64,000 nt of DNA from DATBVX01 sp963695985 (GCA_963695985.1 CAVOIC010000014.1:46106-110105); one strand, 5' to 3'; numbered from the stretch's first letter, positions 9,116-17,770 are shown. The notes: generated by a model not told the origin, from the sequence alone. Made by a program: numbers and translations.

Positions 9116-9432
9116 CGGAATGACGCTTCTCCGCCGCGAACAGCCCGCCACATGAGTCGCGGCGTCATTCACGCGGCCAATTCAGCGCAACTGGAGCGCG
9201 CGGGACTGGCGCGCTGCTCGTCTCGGCCGCTGCTGCACCCGGCGAGCTCTACCGCGGCGAGAAACTGAAGCTGGAATTCACCCGCACCGCCAGCCGTCTG
9301 GTCGAGATGCAGACCGAGCCTTATCTCGCGCGCGCGCACCGACCCTGACCGCAGTCTGCCTCGCGCGGCGCTGCGATGTGGCAGCAACGCCTTCTCGCTT
9401 ACAATGCCGCCCTCGACGCACGGAGTTCTCGA
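9116..9432 (+). other. 317-bp gap between the ETF-QO and CoA-transferase genes
   Basis: No complete gene is recognisable. One frame without an evident start runs to a TGA at 9346-9348 and reads GELYRGEKLKLEFTRTASRL then EMQTEPYL, which looks protein-like but is not a family I can name. It may be a gene remnant. CGGAG at 9421-9425 serves as ribosome site for the GTG at 9433. Confidence 0.4.
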
Positions 9433-10134
9433 GTGCAAAAGCTCTACCCATCAGCGGATGCCGCCCTGCAGGGACTGATCCACGATGGCCAGACCATCGC
9501 CGTCGGTGGCTTCGGACTCTGTGGCATTCCCGAGGCGCTGATCGTCGCCCTGCGCGATACCGGGCGAAAGAATCTCACCGTAATCTCCAACAACGCCGGT
9601 GTAGACGATTTCGGACTCGGCCTGCTACTCAAGACGCGCCAGATCAGCAAGATGATTTCCTCCTACGTAGGCGAGAACAAGGAGTTCGAGCGACAGTTCC
9701 TCTCGGGCGAGCTGCAGCTCGAATTCACACCACAAGGAACCCTGGCGGAGAAGTTGCGGGCGGGCGGCGCCGGCATCCCGGCGTTCTTCACCCGGACCGG
9801 CTACGGAACAGTCGTGGCGGAGGGCAAGGAGACGCGCGAATTTGCCGGTCAGCAGTACGTGCTCGAACACTCCCTGCGGGCGGACGTGGCACTCGTCAAG
9901 GCGTGGCGCGCGGACCAGGCCGGGAACCTCGTTTATCGCAAGACAGCACGCAACTTCAATCCGATGATCGCAACGGCGGGCAAGGTCTGCATCGCCGAAG
10001 CGGAGGAGATAGTGGCAGTCGGCGCCCTGGATCCCGATCAGATCCACACGCCGGGCATCTTCGTGAAGCGGCTGGTCCACAATCCACACCCGGAGAAGCG
10101 CATCGAGCAACGCACGGTGAGGAAATCCGCATGA
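9433..10134 (+). CDS. scoA: 3-oxoacid CoA-transferase subunit A
   Basis: 233 aa when started at GTG 9433 (CGGAG 7 nt upstream); an ATG at 9376 would add a 19-residue extension unlike the family. It transfers CoA between succinyl-CoA and acetoacetate, or related oxo acids, together with subunit B. Visible hallmarks are VGGFGLCGIPEALI (CoA-binding glycine loop) near residue 20, SNNAGVDDFGLG, the FFTRTGYGT segment and the C-terminal DPDQIHTPGIFVKR. It overlaps scoB by ATGA. With the thiolase at 1681 it permits ketone-body or acetoacetyl-CoA turnover. Confidence 0.92.
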   Translation: MQKLYPSADAALQGLIHDGQTIAVGGFGLCGIPEALIVALRDTGRKNLTVISNNAGVDDFGLGLLLKTRQISKMISSYVGENKEFERQFLSGELQLEFTPQGTLAEKLRAGGAGIPAFFTRTGYGTVVAEGKETREFAGQQYVLEHSLRADVALVKAWRADQAGNLVYRKTARNFNPMIATAGKVCIAEAEEIVAVGALDPDQIHTPGIFVKRLVHNPHPEKRIEQRTVRKSA

Positions 10135-10760
10135 GCTGGAATCGGGACCAGATGGTGCAGCGGGCCGCGCAGGAATTACATGATGGCTTCTACGTCAACC
10201 TCGGCATCGGCCTGCCGACGCTGGTCGCCAACCTCATTCCGCCAGGGATGGATGTCTGGCTGCAGAGCGAGAACGGCTTGCTCGGCGTCGGCCCGTTTCC
10301 GACGGATGCTGAAGTCGATGCCGACCTGATCAATGCCGGCAAACAGACCGTAACGGCACGCCCCGGAGCCGCCTATTTCAGCAGCGCCGACTCTTTTGGA
10401 ATGATCCGCGGCGGACACATCGACCTGGCGATCCTCGGCGCCATGCAGGTCACCGACTCGGGCGACATCGCGAACTGGATGATTCCGGGCAAGCTCGTCA
10501 AGGGCATGGGCGGCGCGATGGACCTGGTGGCAGGCGTCGGGCGGATCATCGTGCTGATGGAGCACACGGCAAAAGGCGGTGAGCACAAGATCATCCCGAA
10601 GTGCACGCTGCCGCTCACCGGTGTTGGCGTGGTCGATCGCATCATCACCGAGCTCACCGTGCTCGACGTTACGCCGCAGGGCCTCAAGCTCGTCGAGCTG
10701 GCGCCCGGCGTTACCCTGGATGAAGTTCGCGCGAAGACGGGTTGCCCGGTCCACGCCTGA
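10131..10760 (+). CDS. scoB: 3-oxoacid CoA-transferase subunit B
   Basis: 209 aa. The catalytic glutamate is in SENGLLGVGPFP, which forms the glutamyl-CoA thioester. GGHIDLAILGAMQV and KGMGGAMDLVAG are further family signatures. The gene starts inside the scoA stop codon (ATGA), so the two subunits are made together. It is the last gene of this strand run and is convergent with the persulfide dioxygenase gene, 22 bp away. Confidence 0.93.
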   Translation: MSWNRDQMVQRAAQELHDGFYVNLGIGLPTLVANLIPPGMDVWLQSENGLLGVGPFPTDAEVDADLINAGKQTVTARPGAAYFSSADSFGMIRGGHIDLAILGAMQVTDSGDIANWMIPGKLVKGMGGAMDLVAGVGRIIVLMEHTAKGGEHKIIPKCTLPLTGVGVVDRIITELTVLDVTPQGLKLVELAPGVTLDEVRAKTGCPVHA

Positions 10761-10782
10761 GCAGCGCTCGCGCAAGCGATCC

Positions 10783-11823
10783 TCACGGCTCCTTGCCTGG
10801 CTTGAGTGGATAGCCACCGTCGCGCCAGCCCTTGATTCCACCGTCGAGCGCCACGGCGCGCTGAAAGCCCATCTGGCGCATAGTCGCCGCTGCCAAAGTC
10901 GAGATGCGACCGAACTCGCAGTACGCGAGGATGCGCCGCGTCGGGTCAGGCAGGTCGTCGCTGGCGCGCAGTTCGAGCTGGCCGCGCGGCAAGAGCCGCG
11001 CGCCCGGCACGTGACCCGCCTCGTAGGCCTCGCGCTCGCGTACATCGAGAATGATCAGGTCGTCGGCGCCCGAGTCGATCCTTGCCTTGAGTTCCGCGAG
11101 CGACATGAACGGTACGATCGCCGCCGCTTCGGCCAGCATCTGCGCGACCGTCTTGCCACCGCTCATGTTCGTGCGCAGTGCTTCGGTGATGTGGGTCGGC
11201 ATCGAAAGGTTGAGATTGTGCATCATCTCGACGAAGGCCACCCGATCGCGTTTCTGCAGACGCGGGTTTTCGGCCAGCTCGTGTGCGATCGTCGAATGGC
11301 TTCGCCCCTTGTAGTCATGTGCGGGAAATACCTTTAGCGCCGGATCGAGGCGCAGGACCTGCCCGAACAGGCTGTCGTAAAGGGCTTCCGCTTCGCCCGT
11401 CGGCAGGTCGGTGCGGCCCGTGGCGCCGATCAACAGCGTGTCGCCGGTGAAGACGCGGTCCCCGGCAATCAGGCACATCGAATCCCGGGTGTGCCCCGGT
11501 GTATGCAGCACCTGCAGCCGCAACTGCCCCACGACCAGCATTTCCCCGTCGTCCACGCGCATGTCCACGAACGGTGCCGGACTCGCGCGATGCATGACCA
11601 CGGGAACGCCGAGCTGACGTGCCAGCTGGCGCGTAGCGGAAAAATGGTCGGCGTGCGTATGGGTGTCGATTACATAACGGATTCGAACGCCGTCGCGCGC
11701 CGCGAGTGCGACGTAGCGATCGAACTGGCTGATCTCCGGATCGATCAGGGCGGCGGCGCAGGTCTCGTCGCAACCGAACAGGTATGACTGGCAGCCACCA
11801 GTCGCGATCTGCTCGAAAATCAT
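10783..11823 (-). CDS. Persulfide dioxygenase-rhodanese fusion (MBL fold, ETHE1-like)
   Basis: 346 aa from ATG 11823, which has GAGGAG 5-6 nt upstream; an earlier in-frame start at 11850 lacks this. The N-terminal ~240 residues are an ETHE1-like metallo-beta-lactamase domain with THTHADH (H55, H57, D59, H60), HTPGHTRDS and FTGDTLLIG. This domain oxidises glutathione persulfide to sulfite. The C-terminal ~100 residues are a rhodanese domain (DVREREAYEAGHVPGA) with its catalytic cysteine in YCEFGRIST. Natural fusions of this kind are known and link persulfide oxidation to thiosulfate formation. The role is sulfide detoxification in the cytoplasm. Confidence 0.88.
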   Translation of the reverse strand: MIFEQIATGGCQSYLFGCDETCAAALIDPEISQFDRYVALAARDGVRIRYVIDTHTHADHFSATRQLARQLGVPVVMHRASPAPFVDMRVDDGEMLVVGQLRLQVLHTPGHTRDSMCLIAGDRVFTGDTLLIGATGRTDLPTGEAEALYDSLFGQVLRLDPALKVFPAHDYKGRSHSTIAHELAENPRLQKRDRVAFVEMMHNLNLSMPTHITEALRTNMSGGKTVAQMLAEAAAIVPFMSLAELKARIDSGADDLIILDVREREAYEAGHVPGARLLPRGQLELRASDDLPDPTRRILAYCEFGRISTLAAATMRQMGFQRAVALDGGIKGWRDGGYPLKPGKEP

Positions 11824-11889
11824 TGCCGCTCCTCTCGCGCTCCATTGCACGCTGCGGCGCCCGTCCTGGTCGCCGCAGCGTCAGGGTCA

Positions 11890-12270
11890 CTACCTCAACT
11901 GTTCGTACAGACTGTCGGAAACGATCTTGCGGAGCTTATCGAGGCCCTTGATCCAGGCCCGATATTCTTCGCTGGCCGCAATCTTCGCATCGTCGCTCGC
12001 CAGAGCGGCAATGTTCGGATACTCGACCGTCACCACGACCGTCCCCGCCTCAGCGCCGGCGAACCTGGCTCTCCAAGCGTGTATCTTGGCGGGACTTTGC
12101 ATCTTCTGCAGCAATTCCTGGCCGCGCGCGAGCTCTTTGATATAGGCATCCGCGTTGTCAGTTTGCACAACCACGACGCGCGACACTGCTGGCTCGGCCG
12201 CGAACGCAGCCGTCGAAGCGGCGAAAGCCAGTGTCAGCCCGACCAGCACGGAAAATAGAACTGTCCTCAT
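11890..12270 (-). CDS. Small exported protein of unknown function
   Basis: 126 aa from ATG 12270, which has GGGGGGA 4-5 nt upstream. Residues 1-25 form a classical signal peptide (MRTVLFSVLVGLTLAFAAS...AFAAEP). The mature ~100 residues read like a small alpha/beta protein: VVVVQTDNADAYIKELARG, then VVTVEYPNIAALASD and a charged C-terminal helix. The layout resembles dimeric alpha-beta barrel (NIPSNAP/ABM-like) proteins, but I cannot assign a family with certainty. It lies downstream of the HxlR gene on the same strand, 115 bp away. Confidence 0.65.
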   Translation of the reverse strand: MRTVLFSVLVGLTLAFAASTAAFAAEPAVSRVVVVQTDNADAYIKELARGQELLQKMQSPAKIHAWRARFAGAEAGTVVVTVEYPNIAALASDDAKIAASEEYRAWIKGLDKLRKIVSDSLYEQLR

Positions 12271-12385
12271 AAATCCCCCCTGTGATTGTTGCGCGGGATG
12301 CGCGTTTGTTGGGGGCGCAACCATGCAACCAGGATGGGCGGGAGTCAATCCTGCGTCACACAATCGTGCGGCCACAGTGAGTCCG

Positions 12386-12814
12386 CTAGCCAGGCCGTCG
12401 GCCGCGCGGGCCGCGGGCTTGCCCGGTGCGTTCCCTGCGGTCGGCCTGGAATGCAGGCTCGTTCAGAGTACGCGTACCCGGAATGTGTCTCTTGCCCCAG
12501 CGCACGAACGCGAGTACGACGTCGCCGAAGTCCTTGCCCTTCTCACTCAGCGCATACGCATACCTCACCGGACGATCCTGGTACGCGGAGCTCACGATGA
12601 TCCCTGCCTGTTCCAGACGCCGCAGTCGATCGGCGAGGATGTTGGTCGGGATGCCCTCCGGCGATTCGAGCATCTCGCCGTACGTGCGTTTGCCGTGCAG
12701 CAGGTCGCGAATGACCAGGAGCGACCACTTGTCACCCACCAGATCGAGTGTGCTTGCGACTGGGCATTCCGAGCGGCGCGCGCCCGGCTCCTTCCTGCGT
12801 GACCTTGCTGTCAT
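12386..12814 (-). CDS. HxlR family winged-helix transcriptional regulator
   Basis: 142 aa. HxlR/MarR-type domain spans residues ~18-110: CPVASTLDLVGDKWSLLVIRDLL, the recognition region TYGEMLESPEGIPTNILADRLRRLEQAG and the wing YALSEKGKDF. A cysteine at residue 17 sits where thiol- or electrophile-sensing members of the family often carry one; whether it is redox active is untested. AGAGGAGAGGCG precedes the ATG. The gene is divergent from a membrane protein gene, and two palindromes matching each other lie in between (12842-12858 and 12880-12898), so it probably controls both promoters. Confidence 0.88.
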   Translation of the reverse strand: MTARSRRKEPGARRSECPVASTLDLVGDKWSLLVIRDLLHGKRTYGEMLESPEGIPTNILADRLRRLEQAGIIVSSAYQDRPVRYAYALSEKGKDFGDVVLAFVRWGKRHIPGTRTLNEPAFQADRRERTGQARGPRGRRPG

Positions 12815-12841
12815 CGCCTCTCCTCTGCTTCGAGCCTAGTC

Positions 12842-12858
12842 ACTTGCATATTACAAGT
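12842..12858. promoter_or_regulatory. HxlR operator candidate 1
   Basis: Dyad of ACTTGCA and TACAAGT separated by 3 nt, with one mismatch between arms. It has the same architecture and core sequence as the perfect palindrome 39 bp further on. It lies 28 bp upstream of the HxlR start codon, where binding would block that gene. Confidence 0.6.
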
Positions 12859-12879
12859 CACGGTGCTAGCCTGTCCATC

Positions 12880-12898
12880 AACTTGCAAAGTGCAAGTT
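12880..12898. promoter_or_regulatory. HxlR operator candidate 2
   Basis: Perfect inverted repeat with 8-bp arms AACTTGCA and TGCAAGTT around a 3-nt spacer, centred at 12889. It ends 20 bp before the ATG of the membrane protein gene and overlaps any promoter-proximal leader. Centre-to-centre distance to site 1 is 39 bp, close to four helical turns, compatible with two dimers on one DNA face. Confidence 0.65.
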
Positions 12899-12918
12899 AC
12901 TAGCCCGGAGAAATCATC

Positions 12919-13603
12919 ATGCCAGCCGCCGTACTGCCTCATTCCGTCGAGTCGCCGCCATCCGCCAGCGCAGGTGTCACCACCCGCACCGTGGGTGTCG
13001 TGCTCGTCCTCTGGCTTGCACTCATCTTCATCCTCGGGTCTCAGGATCGCTTTGTTACGTCACCCGGAACACCACCCCTGGCGCTTCTCCTCGCGGTAAC
13101 CGTCCCGATCGTAGTCCTTCTCGTGACCTACCGCGTTTCGGAAAGGATTCGGGCGTTCGTCCTCGAGTCTTGATCTGCGCCTGGCGATGGGCATTCAAGC
13201 GTGGCGTTTCGCGGGCCTGGGCTTTCTCGCGCTCTACACGCACCACGTGCTGCCGGGCGTGTTCGCGTGGCCCGCCGGACTCGGCGATATCGCGATCGGT
13301 GCTTCCGCGCCATGGCTGCTCGCGGCCCTCATCCGCAATCCGGCGTTGGCAGCCAGCCGCAGCTTCGTAGCCTGGAACCTGTTCGGCCTGCTGGACCTTG
13401 CCGTCGCCGTCGGCATCGGAACTCTGGTGGCGAGCGTCGGAATCGGTGCGACTGACGGGACGACTACAGCTGTCATGAGCAAGCTACCGCTGCTGCTCGT
13501 TCCCGGCTTCCTGGTGCCGGTGTTCGTGATGCTGCACATCGCGGCACTCCTGCAGGCACGCCGCCTGGCCGGCGCGGTGCATAGCCACTCGCCCCCGTCC
13601 TAA
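12919..13603 (+). pseudogene. Multi-spanning membrane protein gene split by one extra base
   Basis: Two consecutive reading frames belong together. 12919-13173 (84 aa) has two hydrophobic helices and ends FVLES then stop. 13187-13603 (138 aa) begins MGIQAWRFAGLGFLALYT and has about four more helices. Removing one T from the TCTTGATC at ~13170 gives a continuous FVLES-DLRLAMGIQAWRF reading of ~227 aa with about six helices and no other defect. GGAG precedes the first ATG. Its function is unknown; control by the divergent HxlR regulator is likely. Either a sequencing error, a recent mutation or two coupled short proteins is possible; I favour error or mutation. Confidence 0.7.
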
Positions 13604-13829
13604 TACAGATCGGTCCGCCGATGCGGCCGACACTGTAACCCGTGATCAGGTGATGCATGTCGTGATACTTCAGGAACCGCCGGCGGGTCTCGATGTTCGG
13701 CAGCGGCACGAGCATGCAACCGGTGTAGACGCGCACCGCGCGCGACCTCGATCCCAGCACTTCGCCGAATCCGTGCTTGCGATAAAACGCGGTGAGCTCT
13801 GCATCGATGCTCGCCATGCTTTCACCCAT
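13604..13829 (-). pseudogene. Truncated Coq4-like gene fragment
   Basis: From an ATG at 13829 (or 13817), ~70 codons read as a conserved N-terminus: FYRKHGFGEVLGSRS, then LPNIETRRRFLKYHDMHHLI and TGYSVGRIG. The HDMHH core resembles the metal-site region of Coq4-type ubiquinone-biosynthesis proteins; this assignment is from memory of the family. Similarity stops abruptly after GRIG and the frame then runs into the reverse complement of the membrane gene end at 13603. No ribosome site is evident. The remaining two thirds of the gene are missing, so this is a deletion remnant. Confidence 0.55.
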
Positions 13830-13896
13830 TCAGCGACGCACCCGCAGGTGGACGTGCGGTTGCGGACGCGTGGACTTGGGAGCGCACGTCCCGCAG

Positions 13897-14968
13897 CTAG
13901 ACCACCCCGCGCCGGATCTGGTCCAGCTCGATCGATTCGAACAGCGCCTTGAAGTTGCCTTCGCCGAAACCCTCGTTGCCCTTGCGCTGAATGATCTCGA
14001 AGAAGATCGGCCCGATAACGTTCTGCGTGAAGATCTGCAGCAGCGTGCCCTGCCCCTGCGTGGGTGCGCCATCGACAAGAATGCGCCGGGACCTGAGCGC
14101 TTCGAGACTTTCGCCGTGGCCCGGCACGCGCGCATCGACAGCATCGTAGTAGGTGTCGGGCGTATCCTGGAACTTCACGCCGCGGCTGCGCAGCACGTCG
14201 ACAGTTCTGAAGATATCGCCCGTGCCGAGCGCGATGTGCTGAATACCCTCGCCGCGATACTGGTGCAGGTACTCCTCGATCTGTGATTTTTCATCCTGTG
14301 ATTCGTTGATCGGGATGCGGATCTTGCCGCACGGGCTCGTCATGGCCCGACTGAAGAGTCCGGTCTTCTGACCTTCGATATCGAAGTAGCGGATTTCCCG
14401 GAAGTTGAACAAGCGTTCGTAGAAGCTGGCCCACACGTCCATATTGCCGCGCTTAACGTTGTGCGTGAGGTGGTCGATGTATGTGAGCCCCGCGCCCGGG
14501 GCCGCGCTCGGCGCCGCCTGGCGACGAAAATCGATGTCGTAGATCGTCTGGTCACCGTAGCGGTCCACGAGGTAGATCAAGCTGCCGCCGATTCCCTCGA
14601 TTGCCGGAATGTTGAGCTCCATCGGGCCCACTCGTCCCGCAAACGGCCTGGCACCGAGCTTCAGCGCGCGCTCGTAGGCCAGCGTCGCATCTTTCACGCG
14701 GAAAGCCATTGCGCACACCGACGGTCCGTGCTGGCGCGCGAACTGCTGCGCGTAGCTGTCCGGCTCGGCATTGATGATGAAATTGACGTCGCCCTGCCGG
14801 TGCAGCGTGACGTTCTTGCTGCGGTGGCGCGCGACCACAGGGAATCCGAGCTGCTCGAACAGCGTACGCAGCAACTCGGCGTCCGGCGCCGTGTATTCGA
14901 CAAACTCGAAAGCCATCGGTCCCCATCGGATTCTCGAACAGATCCGGGCGGGGTGCGGGAGCGGCCAT
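13897..14968 (-). CDS. hpd: 4-hydroxyphenylpyruvate dioxygenase with an N-terminal one-base frameshift
   Basis: It converts 4-hydroxyphenylpyruvate to homogentisate in tyrosine degradation. The two-domain vicinal-oxygen-chelate protein keeps all iron ligands: histidines in YIDHLTHN and GIQHIALG and the glutamate in FFEIIQRKG. The natural start is ATG 14968 (GGAG 6 nt upstream), encoding MAAPAPRPDLFENPMGTDGF. The frame then shifts: continuing with EFVEYTAPD needs removal of one base in the run of three at ~14910. As written, translation could start only at ATG 14916 (339 aa, lacking the first ~18 residues). It is divergent from a MarR regulator. Confidence 0.88.
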
Positions 14969-14998
14969 GGCGGTCTCCGGGCGGAATTAGTTACACTT

Positions 14999-15015
14999 GC
15001 AACCATTATAGTTGC
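14999..15015. promoter_or_regulatory. Candidate MarR operator between hpd and its regulator
   Basis: Inverted repeat GCAAC-N7-GTTGC, 10 bp upstream of the regulator's ATG and 30 bp upstream of hpd. An AT-rich spacer and location in the shared promoter region fit a MarR dimer site. Confidence 0.45.
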
Positions 15016-15025
15016 CGGGTCAGAC

Positions 15026-15502
15026 ATGGGAAACCACAACGGTCGCCGCCGGCGCCTCAGGCTCGAGCACTTCGTTCCGTACCGCTTGTCGGTGCTCACC
15101 AATACCGTCAGCACGGCCATCGCTGGCGCCTACGCCGCCCGTTTCGGGCTGTCGATACCCGAGTGGCGCGTGATCGCGGTACTCGGGCTCGAGCCCGGTC
15201 TGTCGGCCGCACAGGTCGCCGAGCGCACGGCGATGGACAAGGTAGCCGTCAGCCGCGCCGTGTCCACTCTGCTGCGATCGCGGCGCGTGGCGCGCGCGTT
15301 CGCGAACGCAGATCGGCGCCGCTCGATGCTCAAGCTCACGCGCAGCGGCGAGAGCGTCTACTGGCGCGTCGTTCCCTTCGCACGCCGCTACGAGCGCGCG
15401 TTGCTCGCGGATCTGTCGAGCGCACAGCGCCTGCGCCTGGACCGCCTGCTCGCGCACCTGCAACGCCGCGCGATCAAGCTCGGACCCATCCATGCCGATT
15501 AG
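15026..15502 (+). CDS. MarR family transcriptional regulator (HpdR-like)
   Basis: 158 aa. The winged helix-turn-helix is at residues ~40-115: IPEWRVIAVLGLEPGLSAAQVAERTAMDKVAVSRAVSTLL followed by a basic wing (NADRRRSMLKLT). Helices at both ends provide the dimer interface. It lies divergent from hpd with only 57 bp between start codons, so it probably represses or senses tyrosine-pathway intermediates such as 4-hydroxyphenylpyruvate or homogentisate. That ligand is inference from position. No clear Shine-Dalgarno is seen at ATG 15026 (GCCGGGTCAGAC precedes it). Confidence 0.85.
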   Translation: MGNHNGRRRRLRLEHFVPYRLSVLTNTVSTAIAGAYAARFGLSIPEWRVIAVLGLEPGLSAAQVAERTAMDKVAVSRAVSTLLRSRRVARAFANADRRRSMLKLTRSGESVYWRVVPFARRYERALLADLSSAQRLRLDRLLAHLQRRAIKLGPIHAD

Positions 15503-15596
15503 ACGGGGTCGATTTTGCGGCGCACGATACGGGCTGGATTGCCGGACACATCAGTTATAATCCCGCGCCGTTTCCAGGACCTCGGGGGCTGAACCG

Positions 15597-16751
15597 ATGA
15601 ACACCCGCCTACAACCCGCAGCGCCGGCCCCCGTCAGGAAGACCGAGGATTCCCCGGTTCGCACGGTGGCTGAATTCGAAATCAAGTATCACCAGCTGCT
15701 CGACCCGAACGGAAGACTGACAGGTCCGTTGCCGGAATTCGCGCGCGATCCGGCTGAGCTCGTGCGTATGTACCACCTCATGACGCTGGTGCGCACGTTC
15801 GACACCAAGGCGGTCAACCTGCAGCGCACCGGCAAGCTCGGCACTTACGCCTCGTGCCTCGGCCACGAAGCGACGCACGTCGGCGCGGGCGCGGCGATGA
15901 AGCCCGAGGACGTCCTCGTTCCTGTTTATCGCGAGTACGGTGCGCAGTTCTGGCGCGGCGTGAAGATGTCAGACGTGTTGCTGTACTGGGGCGGCGATGA
16001 GCGCGGCAACAACTATGAGAACGCGCGTCAGGATTTCGCCTGGTGCGTGCCGATCGGTACGCAGGCGCTGCACGCGGCGGGCGCCGCCATGGCCTTCAAG
16101 GTGCGGGGCGAGAAACGCTGCGCGTTGGCCTTCATCGGCGATGGCGGCACTTCGCAGGGGGCATTCTACGAAGCGCTGAACCTCGCTGGCGCCCGCTCCC
16201 TGCCGGTCGTATTCGTGATCGTCAACAACAAGTGGGCGATCTCCGTGCCGATCTCGAGCCAGACCGCGGCGGCGACGCTGGCGCAGAAGGCGATCGCCGC
16301 GGGAATCCCCGGCGTGCAGGTCGACGGCAACGACGCGATTGCCGTGCGTCACATCGTCGGTCAGGCCCTCGCCATTGCCCGCAACGGCGGTGGTCCGGCT
16401 CTCATCGAAGCCATTACCTATCGCCTGAGCGATCACACCACGGCTGACGACGCCAGCCGCTATCGGCCCGCCGATGAGGTCAAGAATGCGTGGAAAGTGG
16501 AGCCGTTGATCCGGCTGCGGAAGTATCTGACTGATACTTCTGCGTGGAGCGAAGAACAGGAGACGGCGCTCAAGGCTGAGTGCTCGCAGCGCGTCGAAGC
16601 CGCAGTGCAAGAGTACACGCACACCGGCAAGCAGCCGACCGACGCGATGTTCGACCATCTGTTTGCCAAGCTGCCGAAGCACCTGCAGGAACAGCGCGAG
16701 CTGGCACGCAAGTACGGCTCCGCCTCCGGCGCCCACGGCGGCTCGCACTAA
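15597..16751 (+). CDS. 2-oxoacid (pyruvate-type) dehydrogenase E1 component, alpha subunit
   Basis: 384 aa. The thiamine-diphosphate motif is complete: GDGGTSQGAFYEALNLAG through VIVNNKWAISVP. HxxDD-like SDHTTADDASRY carries the phosphorylation-loop equivalent. A longer N-terminal extension (QPAAPAPVRKTEDSP...) is typical of the alpha subunit of heterotetrameric E1 in proteobacteria and Gram-positives. It forms E1 with the beta subunit 18 bp downstream and decarboxylates pyruvate or a branched 2-oxo acid onto the lipoyl group of the E2. GDG at the diphosphate site (not GEG) suggests the pyruvate type rather than the branched-chain type; the second E1 at 45357 has GEG. A TATAAT at 15556-15561 lies upstream, without a good -35. 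Confidence 0.87.
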   Translation: MNTRLQPAAPAPVRKTEDSPVRTVAEFEIKYHQLLDPNGRLTGPLPEFARDPAELVRMYHLMTLVRTFDTKAVNLQRTGKLGTYASCLGHEATHVGAGAAMKPEDVLVPVYREYGAQFWRGVKMSDVLLYWGGDERGNNYENARQDFAWCVPIGTQALHAAGAAMAFKVRGEKRCALAFIGDGGTSQGAFYEALNLAGARSLPVVFVIVNNKWAISVPISSQTAAATLAQKAIAAGIPGVQVDGNDAIAVRHIVGQALAIARNGGGPALIEAITYRLSDHTTADDASRYRPADEVKNAWKVEPLIRLRKYLTDTSAWSEEQETALKAECSQRVEAAVQEYTHTGKQPTDAMFDHLFAKLPKHLQEQRELARKYGSASGAHGGSH

Positions 16752-16769
16752 CTCGAAAAGGCTGCAGTC

Positions 16770-17747
16770 ATGCCCAAGATCACGATGATCGAAGCGATCA
16801 CCATGGCGCACGCCTGGGAAATGACGCACGACCCCACCGTTGTGGTTCTGGGTGAGGATGTCGGTGTCAACGGTGGCGTGTTTCGCGCTACGGCCGGTCT
16901 GCAGGAAAAGTTCGGCAAGGATCGTGTGCAGGACACGCCGCTGGCCGAAGGTATGATCGGCGGCATGTCCGTCGGCATGGCCGTCGAAGGACTGAAGCCG
17001 GTCGCAGAAATCCAGTTCATGGGCTTCATCTATCCCGCTTTCGATCAGATCGTGAACCATGCCTCGCGCATGCGTAACCGGACGCGCGGGCGCCTCAGCT
17101 GTCCGCTCGTGATTCGCACGCCCCACGGTGGTGGCATTCACGCCCCCGAGCATCACTCCGAAAGCACTGAGTCGATGCTCGCACACACGCCGGGGTTGCG
17201 CGTGGTCTGCCCCTCTTCGCCCGCGCGCGCGTACGGGCTGCTGCTCGCCGCCATCCGTGATCCGGACCCGGTCGTGTTTCTGGAGCCGGTGCGCCTGTAC
17301 CGTCTGGTGCGTCAGGAGGTGGCGGACGACGGGCAGGCGTTGCCCCTCGATGTCTGCTACATCCTGCGTGCGGGCACCGATGTCACGCTCGTGACCTGGG
17401 GCGCGATGACCTTCGAGACCATGCGTGCCGCCGAGCAGCTCGCCAAGGAGGGCGTGAGCGCCGAAGTCATCGATCTTGCGACGCTGTCGCCGATCGATCA
17501 CGACACCATCCTCGAATCGGTCGCAAAGACCGGGCGCCTGGTGATCGTGCACGAAGCTGCGCGCAACTGTGGCATCGGCGCCGAAATCGCGGCGACGGTT
17601 GCGGAACGCGGCCTGTACGACCTGCAGGCACCGATCCAGCGTGTCACCGGCTACGACACGGTGATGCCCCTTTTTCGCCTCGAGTACGACTACATACCGA
17701 GCGTCGCCCGCATTCTTGACGGCGTTCGCGCCACCTTCGTCGACTAG
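16770..17747 (+). CDS. 2-oxoacid (pyruvate-type) dehydrogenase E1 component, beta subunit
   Basis: 325 aa, standard length. Visible hallmarks: VVLGEDVGVNGGVFRAT near residue 30, DTPLAEGMIGGMSVGMA, the IQFMGFIYPAFDQIVNHASRMR cofactor-side segment, and RTPHGGGIHAPEHHSES with the conserved histidines. The C-terminal domain (VIDLATLSPIDHDTI...GRLVIVHEAARNCGIGAEIAA) is the transketolase C-terminal fold that binds E2. It sits between E1 alpha and E2 with short gaps, clearly one operon. Confidence 0.9.
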   Translation: MPKITMIEAITMAHAWEMTHDPTVVVLGEDVGVNGGVFRATAGLQEKFGKDRVQDTPLAEGMIGGMSVGMAVEGLKPVAEIQFMGFIYPAFDQIVNHASRMRNRTRGRLSCPLVIRTPHGGGIHAPEHHSESTESMLAHTPGLRVVCPSSPARAYGLLLAAIRDPDPVVFLEPVRLYRLVRQEVADDGQALPLDVCYILRAGTDVTLVTWGAMTFETMRAAEQLAKEGVSAEVIDLATLSPIDHDTILESVAKTGRLVIVHEAARNCGIGAEIAATVAERGLYDLQAPIQRVTGYDTVMPLFRLEYDYIPSVARILDGVRATFVD

Positions 17748-17770
17748 GCTCCAGGCCGGAGGTCCGACCA

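Noticed and set aside
9376..9432. ATG 9376 as start of CoA-transferase subunit A
   Set aside because: It would add 19 residues not typical of the family; GTG 9433 has a proper ribosome site and natural N-terminus.
15556..15561. TATAAT as a promoter for the E1 alpha operon
   Set aside because: The -10 match is perfect, but no -35 element is found at 16-18 bp; not listed as a feature.
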